This document shows positions 25,385-36,501 of a stretch of DNA of 64,000 nucleotides, piece by piece. The position numbers and the translations under genes were made by a program. Origin of the DNA: Phaseolus vulgaris (Eukaryota; Streptophyta; Magnoliopsida; Fabales; Fabaceae); the NCBI RefSeq assembly GCF_000499845.2, contig NC_023750.2, positions 822,968 to 886,967 on the forward strand, read 5' to 3'. The notes beneath the pieces are model-generated. The model worked only from the letters and a program-made list of their open reading frames with translations. It ran no database searches and was not told the DNA's origin. Numbering within the stretch: position 1 is the first letter of the stretch; every line of letters starts with the position of its first letter.

Positions 25385-26430
25385 TATAAATAAAGTCGAA
25401 AGGAAATTAGACACAAAGGTGAAAGTTGTTTAAGTTAGATAAAGGTGGTGAATGTTCTGGAAATTATGATGATCCATTTGCTAAGTTCCTTGAGAAACGA
25501 GGTATTTGTGCTCAAAACACAATGCTAGGTAGACCACAACAAAATGGTGTGTCAGAAAGGCGTAATCGAACCTTAATAGATATGGTTAGGAGCATGTTAA
25601 GTAATTCATCTTTACATATATCATTGTGGATGTATGCTTTAAAAATGACCATGTATTTGTTGAACATGGTTCCTAGTAAGGTAATTCAAAAGATACCTTT
25701 TGAATTGTGAACATGTAGGAAATCCAGTTTGAGACACCTACATGTTTGGGGTTGTCAAGCGAAAATTATAATATATAATCTACAAGAAAAAAAACTGGAT
25801 GCAAGAACAATTAGTAGATATTTCATTGGTTATTTAGTAAAGTCAAAAGGGTATATGTTTTATTGTCCTACCCATGGTACTAGAATTGTTGAAACTGAAA
25901 ATGTTCGATTCATTGATAATGGTGAAACCATTGTGAGTGAAACTTCACGAATTGTGAGCAAGTTAGAGTACAAGTTCCTTTAACTCGTACTTTTATTTCA
26001 ATAATTGTTGTTCTTCATGTTGTTGAACCACACAATGATGATGATGAAGAAGAAGAATATATTAATGATCTCAAGATTAAAAATGAACCTATAGTATTAA
26101 TGTTAAGATATGTTATTTTGAATGATTATGTGGTTTATTTAAAAGATTCAGAAAAAGACTTAGGCATTGATAATGATCCAATTTCATTTTCAGAAGCCAT
26201 CAATGGTGATAATTCTGATAAATGATTAGATGCAATGAAAAATGATCTTAAATCATTGGCACAAAATGATGTATGAGACCTTATGAAATTTCCAAAATGA
26301 TGCAAAAGAGTTGGATGTAAATGGGTCTTTAAGACTAAACATGTCTCTTATGAAAATATAAACATTACAAGACCCAACTTGTTGTCAAAGGTTTTACTCA
26401 AAAGATGACATTGACTATAAGGTTTTACCG
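25385..26430 (+). mobile_element. Decayed Ty1/copia retrotransposon (integrase to reverse transcriptase)
   Basis: The frame at 25426-25980 encodes the second half of a copia integrase: 'GRPQQNGVSERRNRTL' carries the catalytic-Glu region, and after a stop codon 'LRHLHVWGC' and 'RYFIGY' are typical of the integrase C-terminal part. Further on, with a frameshift, come 'FSEAINGD', 'LDAMKNDLKSLAQNDV' and 'CKRVGCKWVFKTK', the usual start of copia reverse transcriptase. Stop codons at 25708, 26224 and 26275 fall where the family has Trp. No gag, protease, RNase H or flanking LTR pair is found. The element is dead and truncated at both ends. Confidence 0.9.
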
Positions 26431-26595
26431 TGAGTTCTCATAACCCAAGTTACAACACAAGTATTTTTTTGACTCGTAGTCATTTTTATCTAACTCGTGA
26501 CAGTATTGATTAAAAACGTAGTCACTTCTAACTAATCCATAAAATATTTTTTAAACACTTAGCCACTTTAGACTAAAAAACTAAATCTTTTTATC

Positions 26596-26727
26596 GAATC
26601 AGTTTTATGAAATTGAATTAGATTTAAGTTTTACTATTTAATATGAATCTGTTTAATATGAATCAGTTTTATGAAATTGAATTAGATTTAAGTTTTACTG
26701 TTTAATATGACATTGGGTTCATCAGAC
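26596..26727. repeat. 64-bp tandem duplication
   Basis: The block beginning 'gaatcagttttatgaaattg' at 26596 recurs at 26660 almost unchanged; the second copy is slightly shortened before 'cattgggttc'. Confidence 0.85.
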
Positions 26728-27013
26728 TCGTGTCACCCACATCTTCTTGCCTAAGAGAAACATTGAATAAATATATGACAAAATTAGGTGGATGCAAACC
26801 GGACAAAACTAGAATGTGAGATGCACCATCTAGACGCACACAAGCAACAAAATGGGATTTCTTACACAAAGAAACCTTAATGTATTCGGACTTCAGATAA
26901 GTTATTATTTTATATAGCAAAGTGTGCAATAAGACACTCACTTTTGTCCCAGTGCCATCTCCATTAACACAACATGGGTGACTGGACAAAGCACCTTTGG
27001 GTGCTTGTTGAGC

Positions 27014-27020
27014 TATAAAA
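27014..27020 (+). promoter_or_regulatory. TATA box of the lipid-transfer protein gene
   Basis: 'tataaaa' lies 41 bp before the ATG at 27061, which would place transcription start near 27045 with a very short leader. Confidence 0.6.
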
Positions 27021-27060
27021 TGCCATAAGGAGCAAGGTGTTGTCACACTGATTCAGAAAA

Positions 27061-28518
27061 ATGGAAGCTTACACAAAGGGTTTTTGCCTCCTTGGCCTTC
27101 TAGTCTTTGTAAGCATTTCAGAGATTCATAGAGTGGCAGGTGCAGGAGAATGTGGGAGGTCTACTACCCCAGATAATGAAGCACTGAAGCTTATTCCTTG
27201 TGCCTCTGCAGCACAAGATGAAAATGCTAAAGTTTCTTCAAGTTGCTGTGCTCAGGTCCAGAAACTTGGCAAGAACCCTAGTTGTCTGTGTGCTGTTATG
27301 CTTTCCAACACAGCCAAGTTATCTGGAGCTGACCCTAAGGTTGCCGTAACCATCCCAAAACGCTGCAACCTTTCTACTCGCCCTGTTGGTTACAAGTGTG
27401 GACGTAAGTATATTTTATATGATCTTCTCTTGTTTTTTGGTATTAGTTTGAGTTCTCTAAGTTAAACACTAAAAGGATAAGATGTTTAAGTTTACAATTT
27501 AATATAAATAAAACTAGAACAAAACTTGGATACATGTTATTTAGTATAAACTCACACAAACACGAAAATATGTATAATCTTCAAAAACGAAAATATGTAT
27601 AATCTTCAAAAATATGTGGAACACGAGTACACAGATCTATATATTATATAATTATGAATTATATAAATTGACAATAAGAATTTATGTACACAAGTATGTT
27701 TCAGAAGAAAGATGTTTTTTTATGACTGGTTCAAAAGGATTTGTTCCTTATGATTACAAGCATAATTAAAATTTATACAACAAATTTGAGTTTTTAAAAA
27801 ATTAATGTATTTAAAAAAAATCTATTAGAACTGTACTAGAATTGTAAAAAATCCAATAAATATTTTTTAAATTGGACATTTCACCTCAGTGTCCGATCTG
27901 TGTGTTCGAAAAATAGGAGTGTCTGAGTCTCATAAAATCATTAAATAGAAACTAATTTTAGAGACAAAAAATTATAAATTTCTATAGTGACTAAATTAGA
28001 TATTATTTTAAAGATTAAAAAATTATTAGTATCTAAATTAGTTTCTATTATTGATAAATAGTTTCTAAATTGGTATCTAATTAACTATCTAAGTTTTAGC
28101 AACCAATTATTTAAATTCTAAAGTTGGTATCTAAAATCTTGGTATCTAATTATATACTAATTTAAAAATTGTTTATCAATAATAGAAACTAATTTAGATA
28201 TTAATAATTTTTTTAATCTCTAAAATAGTATTTAATTTTATCAATATAGTAACTAATTATTTTTTTATCTAAAATTAAAATTAGTTTATATTGAATGATT
28301 TTGTTATAGTGATACATGTTTCATGTTTCATTGTTGTTATGTTGTTCTTAATCAAAATAAGAGCTTCAAGGATTATGAACTGTAATTGAAAAAAACACCC
28401 AATATACATATATACTTAAATTTTAATTTGTTATGTTTTATAATCTTTTTCTTGATCTAAATGGGGGTTCATAACTAAAAGATATTTGCTGATTTTTGCA
28501 GCTTACACTCTGCCTTAA
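27061..28518 (+). CDS. Non-specific lipid-transfer protein-like (8-Cys, secreted)
   Basis: Two exons, 27061-27403 and 28502-28518, give 119 residues. The first about 28 residues are a hydrophobic secretion signal. The eight-cysteine pattern is complete: C31, C47, C62-C63, C75-x-C77, C102, C113, matching the plant LTP / seed-storage / alpha-amylase-inhibitor fold, a small disulfide-held helical bundle with a lipid-binding cavity. The protein ends VGYKCGPYTLP, an ending I associate with this LTP-like subgroup. The second coding exon is only 17 nt; without splicing, the frame would run on to 27465 with an unrelated tail. The 1.1-kb intron contains a CACTA-like MITE. There is no GPI-anchor tail, so it is probably a freely secreted cell-wall protein; its ligand is unknown. 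Confidence 0.92.
27925..28311. mobile_element. Diverged CACTA-like MITE in the LTP intron
   Basis: The right end reads 'gttatagtg' (inverse complement CACTATAAC) and the left end 'gagtctcataaaatcatt'. The arms pair over the 'aaatcattnaatanaaact' stretch and continue with 'agtttctatta' and 'ggtatctaat' internal inverted repeats. It belongs to the same family as the elements at 29066 and 48044. The extreme left terminus has lost the CACTA consensus and no target duplication is visible. Confidence 0.65.
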
Positions 28519-29065
28519 GTTTGTACTGAAAAGAAGGATGAACTGGGGCATCAAATCACAAAAGCTGTTAATTACAAGTGTCACTGCAAAACTATATTTC
28601 ATTCTCCATGTAACATTCTGATCAATAATGGCTAGCAACACTCTACTACTGTTGATCTTCCTGAATAAAATCTGCACTTGTGTAACGTTTAATGTTTCTT
28701 AAATTGTTTACTCTATTAATATATATACCTTTTCCTCTGTTTCTATCGTAAAGGAATTCAATCAACAAATATAAAAAAATATTTATCATCAGGGAACATT
28801 AATACATTACTAATAAAATTCACTTTAAATTAAGTGAGTGTTTGAAAACAAATTTATCATGAAGCAAATCAATCAAGTTTATTCTTAAAAGTTGTTGCTT
28901 TTGTTAAAGCAAGTGGAATAAAATATGTTATAAATATTTTAAGATATGTTTGAACGATTTTTTTCACCCAAAGTTCTTTTTTAAAAAAAAATAGGAAGAA
29001 AATAAATTTGGTTTCTTCGTAAGTTTGTAAGAGTAGTTTTATATGATTTCTAAAAAAAAAAATAA
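28519..29065. other. 3' flank of the LTP gene, no gene seen
   Basis: AT-rich sequence containing the 3' untranslated region (candidate polyadenylation signal 'aataaaat' near 28663) and spacer. Confidence 0.45.
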
Positions 29066-29513
29066 CACTATAAAAAATTATTAAATAGAAACTAGTTTTA
29101 AAAACTAAAATAATTAATTACTATTTAATTAAATTAAAGATTATTTTATAATTTAAAAGTTATTGATATTTAAAGTAATTTCTATTATTAATAAAAATTT
29201 ATAAAATAATTTTTAAATTGGTATTTAACCATTAACTACTAAAGTTTTAGTTAACTTATTACTTTATATTCTAATTTATTCTTTATTAATTATTTAAAGA
29301 ATAATTTAAAATTTAAAATATTAATCCCTAAAACTTAGGTAACTAATTTAGATACAAATTTAAAAATTATTTTATAAATCTTTATTAATAATAGAAATCA
29401 CTTTAAATATGAATAATTTTTTAGTCTCTAAATTAATATTTAATTTAGTTAATATAATAACTAATTATTTTTTGTACTTAAATTTAATTATTATTTAATA
29501 ATTTTTTGTAGTG
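29066..29513. mobile_element. CACTA-like MITE, 448 bp, with 3-bp target duplication
   Basis: Starts 'cactataaaaaattattaaa' and ends 'ttttttgtagtg', the inverse of CACTACAAAAAATTATTAAA. It is flanked by 'taa' at 29063-29065 and 29514-29516, the 3-bp duplication typical of CACTA insertions. There is no coding sequence; arms are long and AT-rich. Confidence 0.8.
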
Positions 29514-29516
29514 TAA

Positions 29517-29940
29517 ATTTTTTATAAGTTAGTTTTAGATTGTAAAAAATTTACTTTATGTGTTATTCATATTTTTTTTTATCTTAAAGGTTTACAGAAA
29601 AACTCATGAATCCAATCTAATAGTGAACACATGGGTGAGTGGTATTTGGTGTTGTGTGTTCCGGGTATGAAGAGTGTGGGTGTTTTCTGTCAAACATAGA
29701 AGAAGTGAAGTGAGTGAAGAGGGAGTTATGATAATAGTTTCAACATTAACGTTGTTAAGTTGATAGCTTTACTATACTACAAATGAAAGAAAGAAATAAT
29801 TTTTTTTTAAAACTAAATAATTTTAGAATTATATTGGTCAAATTATATTATAAAATAAAACAGAGCTATTTTATGATATGGTATCAGACCCATTTTGAGT
29901 CTATCCTAGCAAGAAGTTGTTGAGTTTATCAGGCCATCCA
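29517..29940 (+). mobile_element. Possible retroelement remnant with tRNA-Met primer-binding-like site
   Basis: At 29879-29888 the sequence 'tggtatcaga' matches the start of the primer-binding site (complementary to initiator tRNA-Met) used by many plant LTR retrotransposons. No protein-coding part follows. Instead a 40-bp repeat array starts at 29941. Limits are approximate. Confidence 0.35.
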
Positions 29941-30140
29941 GATCATTATGTGACCATCCATAATATGGTATCCGACACACGACCATTATCGGATCACCCA
30001 TAATATGTTATCCTTCACACGACCATTATCGAACCACTCATAATATGTTGTCATTCGTACGACCATTATCAAATCATTCATAATATGTTGTCTTACGCAA
30101 GATTGTTATCAGATCACCCACAATATGTTGTCTTACGGAC
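29941..30140. repeat. Five exact-period 40-bp tandem repeats
   Basis: Copies start at 29941, 29981, 30021, 30061 and 30101, all 40 bp. They share 'gaccattatcg.a.cac.ca' and 'taatatgttgtc', with 4-12 differences between neighbours. Confidence 0.9.
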
Positions 30141-30811
30141 GAACTGTTACTCTCTACGTGAATAAATGAGTGTGTTGGAGATCCTTAAGATATTATAAAC
30201 ATTTTTGAACCAGTATATATCTTTGACTCTTTTTGTCCATTGACATTATAGGTAAGAAGAAAGGAATAAAAAAAAGTAGAAAAGAAAGATAAAATCTTGA
30301 ATGAGGAGAGAGGTGACAGCTAAAGAAGAAACGAAAGAGCAGACAAAGCAGCAAAGAGCCCAAATGGTCAGTGAAGAGGCTTTGTTTGTCCCCATTGTTG
30401 ATGGATAAGGATAAAGATAGGTGAAGGTGACGGGTCAGATTTTGAATATATATATGCCGTGACTACAAGTCTTTATCAGCTAAGATAAGAAGCTGAATAC
30501 ATCAGTTGGTTAATTATTATGCTTGCTGGGCCACACAATCTCTCAAAGCAGCGGTTTGCACTGTGCATCACAGAATCTCAATTCACTCTCTTTCTCTTTT
30601 TCAATGCTTCACGAAACTTTCTAGTGCACGCAAGTTTTTTGCACATGTGAGAGACGTTTAAATTGATGATTGACTGTCATAAAGAACTGTTCCTTTATAG
30701 TAAAACTACATATCAGGATATAAAATCATAGATGACTTTTATATTTAGGGAAAGTTACTACTCGTAAATGCAATGCATCGTAAATGCATGAGTAATTTGA
30801 TAGATGCATAT
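30141..30811. other. Spacer, no gene seen
   Basis: Contains a purine-rich patch near 30240-30360 and pyrimidine-rich sequence near 30580-30605. No exon or transposon domain recognised. Confidence 0.45.
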
Positions 30812-30968
30812 GAGTAATTCGATAACAGTCCGATAGTGGATCCCATATTATGAGTATTCAATAACAGTTCGATAGCGAATCCGATATTATGAGTATTCGA
30901 TAACAGTTCGATAGCGAATCCGATATTATGAGTATTCGATAACAGTCTGATAGCAAATCCGATGCATC
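30812..30968. repeat. 39-bp tandem repeat, about 4 copies
   Basis: Copies start at 30812, 30852, 30891 and 30930. The two central ones are nearly identical ('gagtattcgataacagttcg' then 'atagcgaatccgatattat'). Because 39 is a multiple of three, the minus strand reads a 13-residue periodic peptide by chance; I do not call a gene. Confidence 0.9.
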
Positions 30969-31945
30969 GGATCATATGATAAACTTAATAAATACTGATT
31001 CAAAATAACTCTGAGATCATATTTAAAATCAGTTAAAAGAAGGTGCTAGCTAAAATGTTGTGGATGGTCAAAAAGATTATTTTCTTAGTTGAAATTATAT
31101 CTACTGATTAATAAAGTACCAAACATACTTTAGTTGCTATCTTTTGGTTAGATCTCATCTTAGTAAAATCTAATTTAGACAAATAATTCATAGCTGAAGT
31201 ACTAATATAGACGTGAAGCAAGTAAAGAGCTTCTTCCATTAAAGTAAATAATTGCACAGGTTCAGCCACACCAGAGTAGCTGATAATGCTTACAATTCCA
31301 ATATAACTTTTTCCAACAGCATGACTTAGCATGACTTATAAAAAAAGAAACATACATGATAATAGACTCTGATGATTCTGTCAAAGCCAATTGCTGTCCA
31401 CTACACTACTAAACTATCCTGCTATGTACCTGCAATATGCGTTCAATTGATTAATAACAAATGATAGAACAAGAAATATGACTAGAATCCTGAAAGAAAG
31501 ATAATATGTATCAATAATTGTATGTATAATTCAGAAATAGATAAGAATCATGAGATGCTGAAATCTTAGGCAGCTAATAGAAATTATTATACTATAGCTT
31601 TTATGAGAAAGAAGATAGAATTTGAGAAGTTTATTATAAAATTATTTAGAAAGATTGTATTTTCATTGAAAACACCAATGAAATACAAAAAGTTATATTA
31701 TCTGTTCACACTATTCACCTCTGTACTCTTAAGCTTGTGGGTTGGTGAAGAGGCTACGGTGTGGTACATGAATTCGTATGACGAATCAAACCCTTCAGAA
31801 CAACCCTCTTCTTTGTTTTTCCAAATTCCAAAGACTTAATCTAAATTGAAAAAGGAATGAAACACTATTCTAAGAATGTCATTTCACCATTGGTTCCAGA
31901 AGATAATCTATACCTTGAGGAGTGCATGCCTTTGCAAGGGTGATC
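30969..31945. other. Spacer and 3' region of the minus-strand gene
   Basis: No supported gene. The part next to 31946 is the 3' untranslated region of the minus-strand gene. A 78-codon plus-strand frame at 31603-31839 has no recognisable domain. Confidence 0.45.
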
Positions 31946-33828
31946 TTAATAATAGAGAGACCCTGTGGATAGAAAGTTAGCACAGCAAAAGAATCAGAAC
32001 AATAATGACAGACCTGTACAATTCATATGCATATTTTCAGACAACAAATATTAGACAAAGAAGATATCATAACGCACCTTGCCACCAATTTCCTCTTGAA
32101 GCAAGTTCTGAATCATCATCTCCGACATCATTCTGGTACTGATAAACAAAGGATTATGTTAAACTTTATTCATACCAGAAAACAACAATCAACAAAATAG
32201 AATAGGAATATAATTCAATATTTTTATCGACATCATCGTGATCTCTTAGTCATAATCATCTGCATATTTTTAATCACAATAATCTAGATAGGGTGTATAA
32301 GCTGCATCATGATCTTAACCTGCCAAAATAAGATACACTCTTATTCATCATTGAGGCAATTTTCGGCTTTGTAGGAACTGTCTCTCAAATTTAATTATAC
32401 ATGAATTAGAGCATAAGTTCAGTGAATGGTGTTTACAAGTATATACACACACATCTAGTATGAATAAAATTATAAATTGGGAGATCCAATAGATAAGATT
32501 CCCAGTGAGTTTCAGAATTTGAACCTGTGACCAATAGAGGCTAACCCTGTAGTATAAGAACAAAAAATAATAAGTATAGTGCAACTCACCAAAGAGTTGA
32601 ATCCCTCATTATGGGTACTCTGAGGACTAGGACAAATGTCCTGGCCCCCATAGTAAATTGATGAACTAAGGTGACACGGTTGAACTCTCTGATCCTGATA
32701 GATGGAACTCATATCCTTATTCACACTGTTCTGAGCTTTGCTACTACTTCCCTTGGAGAAGTCATCTGCATTGATTGGAAGGATAAGGCATACCAACTTG
32801 GAGATAAAGGAATAATTTGAAAAGAAACACTGTATTGAAAAGTTGGTCCTGTAGATTTAGGCTACATAGAATATATCACATTCAATGTAAGCAAAATCTT
32901 AACCAGCTAAATTCAATGGTGCCAAACTCAATAATAAATCTACAAACAGATATTTTTATGATCATTTCTGGAGAACAGGATGTTGGCTAGTGGAATCGGA
33001 TCACTAACCACCAAGGGACCAGACAATTCAGCAGAAGGAAAATTTGGAAAGTTTAGGAAAAATGGAAAATTGCACCAACAAGAAATATACCATTATATGA
33101 TTTTACTTTCAAAATTGTCTCTTAAAAAGTTACCAAAATTTATACGTAATGACCAAGTCTGTAAAAACCAGGGTTGATACCAGGTATCTACCTTGAATAC
33201 CAATTTTGTTGCTCCGGGTTTCATTGGCAATTTTGCGGCTCAATTCAGAGCGTAGAGATTCTCTCCCCAGCACCTAAAATTGAAGGAAAGAAATCCCAAA
33301 AGAAATCTTAGAACCGTTTATGCATGACTCAAAAATGCAAAGAACAATGAACACAGACATGATATATGATTCAACTCAACTCAATGATCCAATCAAGTAT
33401 TTCAAGAGCTATCTAAATTCAATCATTCAGGTGTAAAGGCTCATTGAGGGATCAGGTTTGTTATTTAAACTGAGATTGAATTCCACCAATGAAAATAAAC
33501 TCAGTGAAAGACATGTCCTAGCAGAAAACTCAGACTTTTAACACTACAACCAAACACATGACAGTAACCAATCATAAAACTTAACCATGAAATGCAGAAA
33601 ACCAAAACAAAGGGACTGATTTGACCAACAAGTAAAACAAGATGAATCAAAACAGAAATCAAGGTGCTGAAATGAAAAGCACACCTTGGTCTTGGACGGA
33701 GGAGAAAAAATGGACCCAAAAATCCCACCAGCAGCAGAAGAAGAAGGGTGGTGGTGAGACTCTTTGATGGAGCCAAAGAGCTCAGAAGTGAAGGAAGAGG
33801 AGATACCCTTTTGCTTATTCCCTTCCAT
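31946..33828 (-). CDS. Conserved plant protein of unknown function, 159 aa
   Basis: Five exons on the minus strand, 33828-33685, 33273-33192, 32765-32590, 32138-32078 and 31962-31946, with GT-AG borders, join to one frame of 159 residues. The N terminus is MEGNKQKGISSSFTSELFGS, followed by a Gly/Ser/Pro patch GIFGSIFSPPSK. A short charged segment LGRESLRSELSRKIANE follows, then a Ser/Gln/Asn-rich middle and the ending NWWQGSLYY. I recognise this layout (ELFG start, FSPPSK, WWQGSLYY end) from small uncharacterised proteins conserved in land plants, but know no function. No signal peptide or membrane segment; probably largely disordered. The last coding exon is just 17 nt and encodes only the final residues and the stop, supporting strong conservation of the C terminus. 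Every other exon junction preserves phase, which makes the model reliable. Confidence 0.85.
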
Positions 33829-34361
33829 TCTACCTCTAAAACTAAAATCTTATGTATGGAAACAAGTGTGGAATCAAAAGAAAGTGTGCCAGGGTCCTTT
33901 ATAAACAGACAACCCCACAAAAGTACACCAACCACCGCCTGATAAAGGTCTTGAAGTGAGAAAAAACCCAATCACGTTGTTCTCGGGAAACAAACAGAAA
34001 ACAACAAGAAGAGAAGAGAAAACGTAATAGAAAAGAAGAGAACAAGCAGAAGAAAAGGGAGAGACACGTGAATGATGAAACCCTCTTCAAAGAGTGTGCG
34101 TTTTTCAAATGAAACAGCTCCTCACACCGTTTTATAAGGCAGAAAAGATGGAGTGTTGTAAAAAGTTTCAAACTTTTGCTGTTGATTTTCTTACTAGGAG
34201 TTTGGGTTTTGCACTTTTCCTCATTTTGTTCGTATTAACTCCTAAAGAGAGAAACCGAAGCAGAGAGAGCAGTTTCTTTCTTTCTTCTCTGCTTTCCGTT
34301 TTCTGTTCGAATGTTTTCCAATTCTAGTCCTCGTGTTGAGTTCAGCATGAAACGGAACTCT

Positions 34362-34386
34362 GCCACGTGGCCAATATGTGGGCCCA
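34362..34386. promoter_or_regulatory. G-box palindrome plus site-II-like element
   Basis: 'gccacgtggc' at 34362-34371 is a perfect 10-bp palindrome containing the CACGTG G-box bound by bZIP/bHLH factors. Eight bases further, 'tgggccca' (34379-34386) is a palindromic site-II-type (TGGGCC) element common in plant housekeeping promoters. They lie about 540 bp upstream of the start of the minus-strand gene at 33828, a plausible promoter position. Confidence 0.5.
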
Positions 34387-34839
34387 TGAAGCAAATCCCA
34401 ACCTCTTTCTGGCACAAGTACTTCATTCTGTCCAATGTCTTCACTCATCTGTAGTGGTGTTTGGTTTGTAATATTTTGGACCACTTTTCTTTTACTTTGC
34501 ACTTTTAAGACATAACTAATAAGAAAACGGTTAATTCAACAGTGGATGATGAAAATGTACCACGTTACATTGTGAAATTAATTTTTATTTTTAGTCTAAA
34601 ATTAATTTGTAGTAAAAGAAATTATTAAAATGAGTTTTTGTTAATTTTTTTTAATTTAATAAAAAGATTTCAACGTAAATTATATTACATATTATAATAC
34701 TACTATTAGAAATGAATTATAGAATATTTTAACATTCTAATTCACACTAAAAATTTTATCATGTAAAAATAATGAATAAGGAATTATTTCAATAGTTTTC
34801 TTACTACAAATATTCATCAAGTTTAAAGTTTGAAGAAGA

Positions 34840-34937
34840 GAAACTCAAACCATAAAAAAAGTTGATTAATCAAATTATCATTTTTCTTGAAACTCAAACC
34901 ATAAAAAAAGTTGATTAATCAAATTATCATTTTTCTT
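34840..34937. repeat. Perfect 49-bp tandem duplication
   Basis: 'gaaactcaaaccataaaaaa' starts at 34840 and again at 34889; both 49-bp copies are identical, indicating a recent event. Confidence 0.95.
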
Positions 34938-35154
34938 TTACATATTATTTTTATTTTTCAAATTTGACTTATCCAAAATTATTTGTGTATGTTAAATTTT
35001 TTATTATGGTAGAAGTTGAACTGAATAAGGAAATGCGGATACACAACCGCCGCGGTAGCACCTGTGTTTCCGTAGTAAAAATAAATAACAAATAAACAGT
35101 AATAATACGAATAAAATTCATATATATTAATATTATTATCTTAAAAATTCAAAA

Positions 35155-35292
35155 AAAATAATTAAATTATTAGACATCAATTTAGAAGCTATTTATCAAT
35201 TTAGAAGCTATTTTATCAATCTAATTTAGTCAATATAATTATTAATTATTTTATATTTTTAAAATTAATTTTTATTTAATGATTTTTTAATA
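35155..35292. mobile_element. End fragment of a CACTA-like MITE
   Basis: 'taatttagtcaatataatta' then 'ttttatttaatgatttttta' matches the right arm of the family found at 29066 and 48044, without the terminal CACTA. An approximately 20-bp duplication ('aatttagaagctatttatc') sits at its start. Confidence 0.5.
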
Positions 35293-36501
35293 ATATTAAT
35301 GAAAGAGTTTAATGATTTTAATTATGCATTAGACATCATTAAATATTATTTATTATTCCGGATTATTTAGGATTAATGATAATAATATCCCATATTTACA
35401 TATCTCTGTAGTACAATTAATATTTTACATTTCTTTTTAAAGAACTATATTTCATGTAACTTTAAATAGTTATAAAAAATGATAGGATATGACATATTGC
35501 ACATAGACTACCGTGATAATGAATGTATAATTTTATTTTAACTCTGTGTTTTCCTTTTACAATTTATTGTTTTTATTAACTGATAAGATAGTTTACTATT
35601 TTTTTTTTCTCAGCAATGAAGATAGTTTATTATTAGCACACATATTTGTTGTTTTTCTTTTTCTCTTCGAAATTATACTTAGTTTTGACCTTTTAGATAA
35701 TTAATATAAAATTAATAAATTAACCATATTAGTTTTTGTTAAGAAATTACAATCTCAGAGTCATAAGAAAAAACTAGGAAATATTTCAAGTAACACATCA
35801 CTTTTATGAGTTTAATGATTGGTTTCAAATGTGTCTTAAATTAACTTAGTGCCACATAGAATAGTTTTCATGAGTTTTTCCTTGATTTTAAGTAACTATT
35901 CATATGCTAAATTAGTTTAGAAGTTTAACTATAAAATTTAAAAGAGTTAACTTTAGATTGGGTTATCTTAAGAATTCAAGAAAAAAACCAAAATCAAATA
36001 ATTCTGGGACTGAAAAATCTGAGAATCTGAGAATGTTCAATCAAGTAGTGGAAAGGATAACCCTACTAGTTTTATTTCTTGACGTTTTGTTTTGTACAAA
36101 GATGGTCTTGCTGCAGTGGTTCCTTTTGTACAATGGTTACGATAAATACAACGACCATTCCGTTTTTCTGCCACAACAGGTATATGGTATTCCAGTGGTA
36201 GGGACTATTACTATATCGGTTTGCATGTATGAAAGGAAACACATAAGAAAGTAGAGAAACAAAAATGTTACTCCAAGCCTTAATTCTCTACACTTTTGCA
36301 GTAGAAAAGGGAGAGGAGGCGCAGAGAATTCTTTTTTCCTCCTCTCCTTGTTGAAAGTAAAAGTGTAAAAATTCAAGTGCAAGAGTAACATTTATGACAC
36401 AATTGCATTGCATTAACTTGCTATTCCTCAGCTACTTGTTGAAGATTTTAAAAGCTAATCATAATAACTATCAACAACAAAAATGAAAACCTCTTGTGAA
36501 T

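Larger units (their letters stand above)
34387..36501. other. AT-rich spacer with small repeats
   Basis: No gene. Contains the 49-bp duplication at 34840 and a MITE remnant at 35155. Near 36295-36370 'tctacacttttgcagtagaaaagggagagg' and 'ctctccttgttgaaagtaaaagtgta' form an imperfect inverted repeat. Confidence 0.45.

Noticed and set aside
29941..30140. Regular 40-bp periodicity as a CRISPR array
   Set aside because: The units are contiguous tandem copies without unique spacers, in a plant genome.
30745..30975. Minus-strand frame with an IGFAIELLSNTHN repeat peptide
   Set aside because: The 39-bp repeat happens to be a multiple of three; no start context, domain or supporting splice structure.
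31603..31839. 78-codon plus-strand frame ending in NPSEQPSSLFFQIPKT
   Set aside because: Overlaps the expected 3' region of the minus-strand gene, has no recognised domain and poor coding composition.
33501..33971. 156-codon hydrophobic minus-strand frame overlapping exon 1 of the unknown gene
   Set aside because: The other frame gives the conserved MEGNKQKG start and splices cleanly into four further exons; this frame does not.
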